Assembly (NCBI GenBank): GCA_051872395.1
Contig: JBJEDU010000027.1
Location: forward strand, 1-26,329
Direction: 5' to 3'
Source: JBJEDU01 sp051872395
GTDB taxonomy: Bacteria > Bacillota_I > Bacilli_A > RFN20 > CAG-826
DNA length: 26,329 nt
The translations under genes were made by a program, and so were the position numbers. The notes under the pieces are model-generated. The model was not told where the DNA came from and made no database searches. It worked only from the letters and a program-made list of their open reading frames with translations. Every line of letters starts with the position of its first letter. Position 1 is the stretch's first letter. Positions 1 through 7,352 of the stretch are shown here, piece after piece.

Positions 1-2094
1 GACGCTGTTTATTCTTTAGATGGTAATAGTGTCACTGCTTCACGAAGTGAAAATTATCATTTTGTTGTTAAGATTGATGGAAACATTAATAATAATTACA
101 TTTATAATTTTGTTTTTGATCTTTCTTCTTTAGCTGCTTCATCATATGGAATACAAACTTATGGTGTCAGCGTTGATTTATCTGATTACACTTATCATTG
201 CTTTTATTTAGATGGTAGCGATCAACCATTTGATAAAACTTTGGTTAGTGTTAAATGTAATTCTCAAACATTGTATGTCGATATTTTATTGAATGAATTA
301 GATGATGAATTCGACACTAGCAGTGTGAGATTTGTTACTTATTTATCTAATGGAGGTAATGTTATTACTCCAATAAAGGTTGATGATGAAAATCCTATCG
401 ATATTTTAAATCCTTCAACATTTACTTACATTACAACTTCAAATGAAATTTTAGTGTCTTCTTTCAATGTTTATGATATTGATAATGACACTACGACATA
501 TAAAACATTAGGGGTTATTGGTGAAAGCTTATATAACCGAGATATTAATGTCGAAGTATATAGAAATAATAATGAAGCGCTTCTTATTCGTTTGACACAT
601 GATTTTGCGTCATGGAATAAAAACACTGTTATTAAATTATTATTAGATGGTGATGATTATTTTTCTTCATCATATTCTTCGACATCTTATTCGTTAGAAT
701 TAAATCCATCATCCGTTAAAGTTAACTCATTTATTAATGTTTTATCTATGAGTGGAGTTGAAGATGGATTGACTTTATCAGCGAAAAATAACGTCGTATT
801 AGTCAATATCGACTTAAACAAATTAGAAAATATTAAAGATAAAGATATCGCTATTGGGGTCTATACCACTAATGGTGGGGTTACAAGTAACATCACTTAT
901 TATAACGATAAAGATTTTATTATTAATAATGTTGCAAGTTGTGTGAGAGTCACTACCACGAATGAGTTTGTTTATGTTGATCCAACTTATTATGATTCAA
1001 CATATGACAATAATGATTATATCGATTTAGATATTACTATTCCTGGTTCAACAAATAATGGTGTGACTTTAGGTTCCACTGATGTCAAATTAGCGAGAAA
1101 TGGTAAATATTTATATGTTTTATTTACTACTTCCGATACTGTGTGGAATTCTAACGCTGCATGTTGGTTATATTTTGATGGTGGGGCAGAAGATAAGACA
1201 ACAAGAGACGAAGATTCTTATTCTGCTCGTTTAGTGGCTTATCCTGCTACAGTTAAAAACTATTTCAGAATAAGTGGTAATGTGGCTTTAAATAATTCAA
1301 AGATTACTGTTAGAGGTAATGATACCCAATTATATGCTTGTATCGATTTAACAGAAATGGATTCAACATATGATACAAAAGATATTGGCATTGCCACTTG
1401 TACCGCTAATAATAGTAATTCGGCGGTGATGATGGTTAATACCTACACTAATAGTAAAGTGGTTTTAACTAATCCTTCAACATTCCTTAGACTTAGTAAA
1501 GATAATGAAATTATGTCTGATTTAGAAGAATCGACTGGTTCATATAAAGAAAGTTTAGATACGACACCATATATTGATGGATTAAGTGAATACGTTCCTG
1601 CTTCTTCTTCAGCACAAGCTTTTGAAGTTATTTTCTCAAGAACTGGTACAGTAGTTACCCTTAGATGTGAAGTTGAAGCCGAAGCTTGGGATAATAATCA
1701 AAGATTATGGGTTTATATTGAAGGACAAAACCCATATGCGAGTACTCGTACTGCTGGTCATACATCTTCAATTAGAATCAATCCAACAGGGGAAACTGCT
1801 TTACAATACTTTATCATCAGTTCAAATACCGCTTTAGCGACTAGCACAGTCACTGTTAAATCTAATAAAACATATTGCTATATATCGTTTGATATAACAA
1901 CTATTAATGCGTCTTATTCTGAAGGAGATGTCGCGATTATTGTTGGTTCAGCATATGCTTCTAATGGTCTTGCCACCAGTGCTGGCGCGTGGGTTATAAG
2001 TGGTAATTATAATGGATTAACTAATATTAACACTCAACATCCAGTCGAATGGGTCCATTTAACATATGACAATAAGGTAGGTACAAATAGTTAA
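1..2094 (+). CDS. Modular surface protein, 3' part (5' end outside window)
   Basis: The frame is open from base 1, so the TTG at 241 is not the start and the gene begins upstream of the window; 697 residues are visible. The protein is built of about four copies of a 175-190 residue module rich in beta-strand-like sequence, Asn, Thr and Tyr. Each copy carries a W...WLYFDG...TRD...SYS.R block, then FRIS..., then a closing NPSTF..(I/L)...NEI-type motif (visible residues about 137-150, 311-323, 491-504 and 680-691). The same module occurs in the lipoprotein at 15041. I recognise no catalytic motif, transmembrane anchor or LPXTG sorting signal; the C-terminus ends in KVGTNS. The esterase gene starts 4 nt downstream, implying cotranscription. 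A role in binding polysaccharide at the cell surface is inferred from context only. The N-terminus, where a signal peptide or catalytic domain would be, is not visible. Confidence 0.8.
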   Translation, partial: DAVYSLDGNSVTASRSENYHFVVKIDGNINNNYIYNFVFDLSSLAASSYGIQTYGVSVDLSDYTYHCFYLDGSDQPFDKTLVSVKCNSQTLYVDILLNELDDEFDTSSVRFVTYLSNGGNVITPIKVDDENPIDILNPSTFTYITTSNEILVSSFNVYDIDNDTTTYKTLGVIGESLYNRDINVEVYRNNNEALLIRLTHDFASWNKNTVIKLLLDGDDYFSSSYSSTSYSLELNPSSVKVNSFINVLSMSGVEDGLTLSAKNNVVLVNIDLNKLENIKDKDIAIGVYTTNGGVTSNITYYNDKDFIINNVASCVRVTTTNEFVYVDPTYYDSTYDNNDYIDLDITIPGSTNNGVTLGSTDVKLARNGKYLYVLFTTSDTVWNSNAACWLYFDGGAEDKTTRDEDSYSARLVAYPATVKNYFRISGNVALNNSKITVRGNDTQLYACIDLTEMDSTYDTKDIGIATCTANNSNSAVMMVNTYTNSKVVLTNPSTFLRLSKDNEIMSDLEESTGSYKESLDTTPYIDGLSEYVPASSSAQAFEVIFSRTGTVVTLRCEVEAEAWDNNQRLWVYIEGQNPYASTRTAGHTSSIRINPTGETALQYFIISSNTALATSTVTVKSNKTYCYISFDITTINASYSEGDVAIIVGSAYASNGLATSAGAWVISGNYNGLTNINTQHPVEWVHLTYDNKVGTNS

Positions 2095-2098
2095 AATT

Positions 2099-3901
2099 AT
2101 GAAAAAGATTATATTTACTTCGATACTATCTTTCCTTTTATTAGGTAGTAATACTATTTCAATCAATAACAATGTGACATATGGAGATAAGTTAATGGCG
2201 ACAGAAAAAGAAAAATTGAATATCGTTTTTGTTGCTGGACAATCTAATGCCCAGGGTACTTCTCCAGTTGGAGAAATATCTCTTCCATCTTTTGATGATG
2301 TTATGCTCTATCAAGATGGTGGAATGGATGCTTCAGTTACTAAAAAATGGATAAATGTCACTCCTGGAATTGGACTTAATAGCAATAGCTTTGGTCCAGA
2401 AATTGGAATGAGTGAGATTTTATCTTCAAAATATAAAAATAGTGATGAGAAAATCGCGATTATACGTTATTCATGGGGTGGAACGAGTTTATACAATAAA
2501 TGGAATAGTCCAACTTCGGTTGCTTCTGGTTTAGGTGGAACACTTTATGTTAAAGATGAATATACCTTTAATGGAAGAAAGTCCGCAGAATTATATTATA
2601 AAATGATGGTGACTTTTTCTGACGCTATTGAATCACTTGAAGACCAATATGACCTCAATTATTTAGGAATGTGTTGGATGCAAGGTGAAGGTGATGCTTA
2701 TAATATTCAAATCGCCTCAAGTTATGGAACACTTCTTACTAATTTTATTAATGATGTTCGTGATGATTTATCACTTCCTGATTTACCATTTATTATCGGT
2801 GAAATCGCCACTACTTGTGGGGGAAGAGATGATATTATTCGCGAACAAGAAGCTCTTGTGGCTAATACTGTTAGCAATACGACATTAATTCATAATAGAG
2901 ATTTACCAGTTGGATATTTTGATGCTTGGCATTTCAGAGCGACATCGATGGTTAAACTTGGAAATCGTTTTGGCGCAAGAATGATTGAATCCACAGATGA
3001 AGAAATTATCAGTGTGGATCCTATTACTATTAATGTTGGATTAAATAATAAATTGGTGACTCCTTTATACACTGATGTAGTGACAACTTCTAATGTTAAA
3101 ATGCCTTTAGAGGTTTTTAATGATGAAGATGAAACATTTACTGAACTTGGTTCTTTTACTAGACATGGTTATGTTGTGTATAAAGGTTTACATCATGATG
3201 TAGAAATAAATGTCAATGTTATTAATGGTAGTAATATTGATGGAAAAGAAGATAGTTTTTATCAAGATGTCGATATGAAAGATGTTAATCTTTATAGCAA
3301 TTTAGAAACTTTAGAAGCACCAAAATACGCTTCAGCGAAAGGTCATTTCAAAGCTAAATTAGGTGATGAAGGTTTATATGTTTATGCGAGATTAGATGAC
3401 ACACAAATTAATAATAAGTTATTCAAAACTAATGTTTTTGATTTAAACATGGATCAAAATAATGGCATTGAATTATATATTGATAATTCTAATCGTAATG
3501 TTAACTCATTAACGAAAAATTCTTTGATTATTAGATTAACTTCAGGTGGTAATTTACGTGTTTATGAGGGTACATCGAATGGTTTTATCAAAAATTACAG
3601 CGTTAATATGAATGCTTATAAAATGCAAAAAGATGGAATTAAAGATATTAAATATTTTGTTTCTGTCGATGGTGCGGCAAATCTTTTAACAGATGGTAAT
3701 GATAATTGTTCTTATTTTGAAATATTAGTGCCTTATTCAGCGCTTCATAATGTTAAGAATATTAATTCTTATCGTTTAGCGGTGAGGTTTACCGCGCGTC
3801 ATGAAAGTGGAACATTAATAGATTATCCATGTGGAGTGACTACAACTAAAGAACAAAAAGATTTTTCTTTCATTGATATCTCAACTTGGCCAAAGTTATA
3901 A
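2099..3901 (+). CDS. Secreted SASA-type carbohydrate acetylesterase with CBM9-like C-terminal domain
   Basis: 600 aa. An N-terminal hydrophobic signal peptide (residues about 1-22, no clear lipobox) is followed by a sialate-O-acetylesterase/CE6-like SGNH domain (about 40-300). It has the GQSN nucleophile block (Ser49), a WGGTS block near 126-130, WMQGEGD at 193-199, and a DAWH element (Asp275, His278) completing the likely triad. This family removes O-acetyl groups from sugars; in this neighbourhood acetylated xylan is the likeliest substrate, which is an inference. Residues about 381-600 resemble a CBM9/DOMON-like beta-sandwich. A motif, LTDGNDN, recurs in the CBM9 region of the lipoprotein at 15041. 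The ATG lies 4 nt after the preceding stop and has no good Shine-Dalgarno sequence, suggesting translational coupling. The gene ends at strong terminators. Confidence 0.8.
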   Translation: MKKIIFTSILSFLLLGSNTISINNNVTYGDKLMATEKEKLNIVFVAGQSNAQGTSPVGEISLPSFDDVMLYQDGGMDASVTKKWINVTPGIGLNSNSFGPEIGMSEILSSKYKNSDEKIAIIRYSWGGTSLYNKWNSPTSVASGLGGTLYVKDEYTFNGRKSAELYYKMMVTFSDAIESLEDQYDLNYLGMCWMQGEGDAYNIQIASSYGTLLTNFINDVRDDLSLPDLPFIIGEIATTCGGRDDIIREQEALVANTVSNTTLIHNRDLPVGYFDAWHFRATSMVKLGNRFGARMIESTDEEIISVDPITINVGLNNKLVTPLYTDVVTTSNVKMPLEVFNDEDETFTELGSFTRHGYVVYKGLHHDVEINVNVINGSNIDGKEDSFYQDVDMKDVNLYSNLETLEAPKYASAKGHFKAKLGDEGLYVYARLDDTQINNKLFKTNVFDLNMDQNNGIELYIDNSNRNVNSLTKNSLIIRLTSGGNLRVYEGTSNGFIKNYSVNMNAYKMQKDGIKDIKYFVSVDGAANLLTDGNDNCSYFEILVPYSALHNVKNINSYRLAVRFTARHESGTLIDYPCGVTTTKEQKDFSFIDISTWPKL

Positions 3902-3959
3902 AAATAAAAAGAAATAGGTCTTTAAAGGTTCTCTTTATTCTATTTTGAATAAGACAACA

Positions 3960-3997
3960 TAAAAGGCTAAGGGAATAAAGCCCCTTAGCCTTTTTGT
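3960..3997 (+). terminator. Strong, probably bidirectional Rho-independent terminator
   Basis: A stem AAAGGCTAAGGG / CCCTTAGCCTTT with a short AATAAAGC-type loop is followed by TTTTTG on the plus strand and by TTTT on the minus strand. It lies between two convergent genes, the esterase and the HTH-flavodoxin gene, and can serve both. Confidence 0.85.
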
Positions 3998-4015
3998 TCT
4001 GACACAGTATGATTT

Positions 4016-4065
4016 CTATCAAATTAAACGGGGTTTGTGACTCCCCGTTTAATTTGATAGGCCCT
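4016..4065 (+). terminator. 18-bp perfect hairpin, second terminator
   Basis: Left arm 4016-4033 and right arm 4043-4060 are perfectly complementary over 18 bp (arms contain AAATTAAACGGGG) with a 9-nt loop. On the plus strand the arm is followed by GCCCTTTTT, so it can act as a backup terminator for the esterase operon. The T-run is offset by about four bases from the stem. No T-run follows it on the minus strand. Confidence 0.65.
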
Positions 4066-4081
4066 TTTTATAAAGAATTTA

Positions 4082-4843
4082 TTAAATTGAAAAGTTATCA
4101 ATTATTTCTAATAATTGTTTATTGTCGATAACTTTATCGTTAGGTTTTAATTGATATTTATGTCTTTCAATTTTTAATATTTTGTTTTTGTTTCCATTAA
4201 CTAAATTTAATAATGTTGGAATAAATAGAGGAGTTTCTTCTTCACTTCCAAAAACTGCAACGATATTTATTTTGTTTATAAACTCATCCCATTTATCTTC
4301 ATTCGCATGGAAATAATCTTGCATTCTTTCATTAAAAATGAAATATAAAGAAGATGGATTTGAACAATATTCAGGCACTAATAAGACAATATTTTTATAG
4401 CGAAGCGAAGTATCAATTAAATTATAAATATCATCATTTCTATATTTGCATTTCTTTTTGAAACACTCATAATTACATTTGCTACAAGGATGATAAGATA
4501 AGTCTTTAAAAGCGACATATACATCATTATCATTCATTTTACGATGCGCGACATCGTAACAATTACCATAATCTCTACCGCTGAAAGAAATGAATAAGTT
4601 ACTATCTTTGTTAGGACATTCTAAAGATAATTCATCATTATTATCTTCGATGAATTCACTCATGCTAATATCATATTTTTTCAAGAGTAAAAGTAGTTTT
4701 TCATAACTGATATCGTTGATGCCTTTTTCTATTTTATTAATTGTTGAACGCGAAGTATATCCAAGTTCTTCCGCTAATTCGTCCATCGTAAGATTGTTTT
4801 GAACCCTTATCTCTTTTATTTTTTCACCTATTGTCTTTTTCAT
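4082..4843 (-). CDS. HTH (XRE) regulator fused to a flavodoxin-fold, Cys-rich domain
   Basis: 253 aa. Residues about 5-65 form a Cro/CI-type HTH (KIKEIRVQNNLTMDELAEEL, then a STINKIEKG recognition segment). Residues about 82-230 resemble NADPH-dependent FMN reductase/iron-sulfur flavoproteins: an FISFSGRDYGN loop in the FMN-phosphate position, then the cluster Cys120, Cys123, Cys127, Cys132 followed by NDD, then a VLLVPEY strand. In that family the Cys cluster binds metal or an Fe-S centre and the fold binds FMN. Here the combination suggests a redox- or flavin-responsive transcription factor, which is inference. The ATG lies 2 nt after the RhuM-Fic stop, with its GAGGA ribosome site inside that gene, so the two are one operon. 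The domain could instead be a degenerate fold with only a structural role. Confidence 0.72.
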   Translation of the reverse strand: MKKTIGEKIKEIRVQNNLTMDELAEELGYTSRSTINKIEKGINDISYEKLLLLLKKYDISMSEFIEDNNDELSLECPNKDSNLFISFSGRDYGNCYDVAHRKMNDNDVYVAFKDLSYHPCSKCNYECFKKKCKYRNDDIYNLIDTSLRYKNIVLLVPEYCSNPSSLYFIFNERMQDYFHANEDKWDEFINKINIVAVFGSEEETPLFIPTLLNLVNGNKNKILKIERHKYQLKPNDKVIDNKQLLEIIDNFSI

Positions 4844-4845
4844 AA

Positions 4846-5787
4846 CTATTTTTCCTCAACTAAGAAGTTCATTATTAACTTAATTACTATATCCATATCT
4901 TCTGGTTTTGATTCGGCAGTTAATACCGTTATCGCCACTAATGTATCATTTGCAAGAATCATTTTTCCTTCTTTCACTAAGGCATTATTTTTATTTAAAA
5001 ATTCTAAAAATAATGTCGCAGCGATTCTTTTACATCCATCGATAAATGGATGATCTTTTACTAAGAAATATAATAAATGTGCTGCTTTTTCTTCTAAAGA
5101 AGGATATATTTCTTGACCAAAGACATTTTGATAAACAGTAGCTAAAATACCATTTAATTTACCGTTTTCTTTTTCAACTCCAAACACTGAAGATGTATCA
5201 CCAAATTTCATAGAATCAATTATTTTTCGACATTCATCATATTCTAGTCTATAGGTAGTTTTTCTTCCATTAGGTTTTGAAACACATTGATGGTCATAAT
5301 CATCAAGTAAATCTAATGCTTTAGTGTATTCATTAATAACATTAACTAATGAAGTTTCATCGATATTTAAAGAGGAAGAAAGCATCTTAGTTTGTATTTC
5401 AATAGTCTTATTTAAAGCAGCAATTCTTTTCTCATTAACTACATAGCCTTGCACTAAATAATCTTTAAGTATTTTATTTGCCCAGCGTCTAAAGACAATG
5501 CCTCTTTTAGAGTTAACTCTATATCCAACTGATAAAACGACATCAAGGTTGTAATATTTTGTTGGTCTATGATTGACACTTTCGTCGGAAAAACCGACAG
5601 AAGTATTTTCATCCAATTCTTTGTCATTAAAAATGTTGTTTATGTGTTCTGTTACTGTCGATCTTGCTTTACCAAAAAGTTTGGCTATCTGTTCTTGCGT
5701 TAGCCATACAGTGTCATTTTCCTTGTCTGCTCTTACATCAATTTCGAACTCGTTGTCCACAAATTTTACAATTTCATACTTATCCAT
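4846..5787 (-). CDS. RhuM-family / Fic-Doc protein
   Basis: 313 aa from the ATG at 5787, chosen because GGAGG sits 7 nt upstream; the frame is open further upstream without a better site. Residues about 1-120 match the RhuM (virulence-protein) N-terminal domain, with an HTH-like segment WLTQEQIAKLFGKARSTVTE and the conserved block YYNLDVVLSVGYRVNSKRG. After a helical linker, residues about 175-313 form a Fic/Doc domain with HPFIDGCKRIAA (246-257), where the usual Asn of HPFxDGNKR is Cys. The active His246 and the Lys-Arg pair are present. Fic/Doc enzymes transfer AMP or phosphate to target proteins and often act as toxins. I see no separate classical antitoxin; the HTH-flavodoxin gene 2 nt downstream is the only partner. 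Substrate is unknown. Confidence 0.82.
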   Translation of the reverse strand: MDKYEIVKFVDNEFEIDVRADKENDTVWLTQEQIAKLFGKARSTVTEHINNIFNDKELDENTSVGFSDESVNHRPTKYYNLDVVLSVGYRVNSKRGIVFRRWANKILKDYLVQGYVVNEKRIAALNKTIEIQTKMLSSSLNIDETSLVNVINEYTKALDLLDDYDHQCVSKPNGRKTTYRLEYDECRKIIDSMKFGDTSSVFGVEKENGKLNGILATVYQNVFGQEIYPSLEEKAAHLLYFLVKDHPFIDGCKRIAATLFLEFLNKNNALVKEGKMILANDTLVAITVLTAESKPEDMDIVIKLIMNFLVEEK

Positions 5788-5812
5788 ATGTATCCTCCAT
5801 TTATCTAATAAA

Positions 5813-5841
5813 ATAATAACATTTTGTAGATTAAAAATCAA
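5813..5841 (-). promoter_or_regulatory. Sigma-A-type promoter for the RhuM-Fic operon
   Basis: On the minus strand, TTGATT (5836-5841) and TATTAT (5813-5818) are separated by 17 bp, and the -10 is extended by an upstream TG. It lies 25 bp before the ATG at 5787, leaving a short leader that holds the GGAGG site. Confidence 0.65.
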
Positions 5842-5861
5842 CAAGAAAAATGAATAAAAAC

Positions 5862-5889
5862 CCATATAAATAATATATTATTTATATGG
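5862..5889 (-). terminator. 28-bp perfect AT palindrome, likely terminator of the galM operon
   Basis: Bases 5862-5889 read the same on both strands (half-site CCATATAAATAATA). On the minus strand it is followed by GTTTTTATTC, which fits a terminator for the epimerase gene ending at 5973. It also lies about 20 bp upstream of the RhuM-Fic -35 box, so an operator role is possible. Confidence 0.5.
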
Positions 5890-5972
5890 TTATTTGACCT
5901 TTAATTAAATTGTTTTAACAAGTATTCTTAATCTTCCCTTCTTATTATTTATAATAATAAAGTTATAGGAAA

Positions 5973-6902
5973 TTATATTTTTTTAAATACATATTTAATA
6001 TATTGTTTCCTTGTTTCGTTTTCTTTAAGAAATAATAAATCTTTTTGGTTTGGTGCGATTTCATTTTCGATGACAATCGCACTAAACTTTTCTTCTTTTT
6101 GGTTATGAAATATTGTTCCAACAGGCAATTGATTTAATGTTAATAATACATCTTTATAATCGCTTTTTATTATCACTTTATAATTATTATCTTTGATGAT
6201 GACATCTTTTTTGTTGTTTATGAAATAGTGTCCTTTTTCTTTAAGCTTTGGATTTTTATTTACTTCGTGATTTATTTTTCTAAGTGTTGAAAAGTTAAAT
6301 CCTTCGTCAATTGGAGTGAATCTATCGATGAGATAATTATCTTTGACAATTGATCTATTTAAGCAATCTAATTTAAGTTTATAATCAAGTGATTTATTAT
6401 TTTCGCTTAAAACAAAATATGAATGTAAAGATAAAGAAGCGTAGGTATCTTTCAATGCTTTAATTTGATGTTTGATTAATATTTCTTCTTTATTATCTTT
6501 AATAATATATATAACTTTATAAAGGGCATGATTGCCGATAAAATCAATTGACTTATTGTCATATTTAATTTTAAAGATGATTTTAATTTCGTTTTCTTTT
6601 AAAAGAACTTTATAATTAAATTTTTGAAATGATAAAGCGTGTTCTTGTCCATGTAATATTACTTTATCTTCATGGATAGAATTATCATAATCTTTTAAAT
6701 TATATCTTCCAGCGATAGGGCCAAGTGTTTTCCCATAAAATCCTTTGGAATATAAAAACTCTTTTTTATCATCGCAAGATAAAAAGAAGTCGTGATTAAA
6801 TACTTTGAGTCGATAAATAGAAGCACCGACAGAACATAAAGTTATTGATAATTTATTAGTATTTATATCGATAAATTCATTTTTGATTTGATAAGTTATC
6901 AT
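5973..6902 (-). CDS. galM: Aldose 1-epimerase family (mutarotase)
   Basis: 309 aa, near the usual length. It interconverts alpha and beta anomers of aldoses in the cytoplasm, feeding sugars released by the neighbouring glycosidases into catabolism. Family landmarks: GPIAGRYN (Arg66), LHG at 83-85, LHSYF with His160 in the catalytic position of the usual THPYF, and VIENEIAPN near residues 278-285 with the likely catalytic base Glu279. It is quite diverged and Lys/Asn-rich, so the sugar specificity, or even catalysis, is uncertain. There is no signal peptide. The start overlaps the end of the Nudix gene by 26 nt and lacks a clear ribosome site, suggesting coupled translation in the operon GH5-like / Nudix / epimerase. 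Confidence 0.78.
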   Translation of the reverse strand: MITYQIKNEFIDINTNKLSITLCSVGASIYRLKVFNHDFFLSCDDKKEFLYSKGFYGKTLGPIAGRYNLKDYDNSIHEDKVILHGQEHALSFQKFNYKVLLKENEIKIIFKIKYDNKSIDFIGNHALYKVIYIIKDNKEEILIKHQIKALKDTYASLSLHSYFVLSENNKSLDYKLKLDCLNRSIVKDNYLIDRFTPIDEGFNFSTLRKINHEVNKNPKLKEKGHYFINNKKDVIIKDNNYKVIIKSDYKDVLLTLNQLPVGTIFHNQKEEKFSAIVIENEIAPNQKDLLFLKENETRKQYIKYVFKKI

Positions 6903-7350
6903 AATAAATAAAAGCGTCTTTAATTCTTCGTTTTATGTTTTCATTAATATCTAATTTAGATATTTCTTCTTCCTTATAAAATTGGAGTGATTGTACTTCT
7001 TCTTTTTGTGGAATTAATTCATTTTCATATTCAATAACTAAATAGCAAATATCGACAGGGGAAATATCATCTCCGTTTGGATAGACATGCCTTTCTTTTT
7101 TCCCTGAATATATGTTGAACATATATAATGTTTTAGCGGCTAAATTAGTTTCTTCTTTCAGTTCCCTTTTCGCACATTCTATTACTTCTTCATCAATCTC
7201 AACAGAGCCACCAAAAACATCGAACTTATTATCATCCATTCTCTTTTGGAGCAATATTTCTCTATTTTTGTTTATGACAAAAGTACAAGCGTGAGGAACC
7301 ACTAAAGGGGTATGACCAACTATTTTTCTTAAATCTAATAGCCAACCCAT
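6877..7350 (-). CDS. Nudix hydrolase
   Basis: 157 aa. The Nudix box is clear at residues 48-70: G(x5)E(x7)REL.EE, with Asn instead of the usual Gly near its end (EETNL). These enzymes hydrolyse nucleoside diphosphates linked to another group. The wider family includes cleavers of ADP-sugars, NADH, dinucleotides and oxidised nucleotides, and the sequence does not tell which applies. No DNA-binding domain is attached, so it is not an NrtR/AraR-like Nudix regulator. It begins 2 nt after the glycosidase stop without a strong ribosome site, and ends in TGA inside the epimerase gene. Its place in a sugar operon suggests a nucleotide-sugar or clean-up role, which is inference. Confidence 0.85.
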   Translation of the reverse strand: MGWLLDLRKIVGHTPLVVPHACTFVINKNREILLQKRMDDNKFDVFGGSVEIDEEVIECAKRELKEETNLAAKTLYMFNIYSGKKERHVYPNGDDISPVDICYLVIEYENELIPQKEEVQSLQFYKEEEISKLDINENIKRRIKDAFIYYDNLSNQK

Positions 7351-7352
7351 CG

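Noticed and set aside
241..2094. TTG at 241 as the start of the first gene
   Set aside because: The same frame is open without a stop back to base 1 and the residues upstream continue the repeated module, so the gene is only cut by the window edge.
1..2094. LPXTG or other cell-wall sorting signal on the modular protein
   Set aside because: The C-terminus ends in KVGTNS with no LPXTG motif, hydrophobic span or basic tail.
6877..7350. NrtR/AraR-like Nudix transcription regulator controlling the sugar genes
   Set aside because: The protein is a single Nudix domain with an intact catalytic box and no winged-helix domain.
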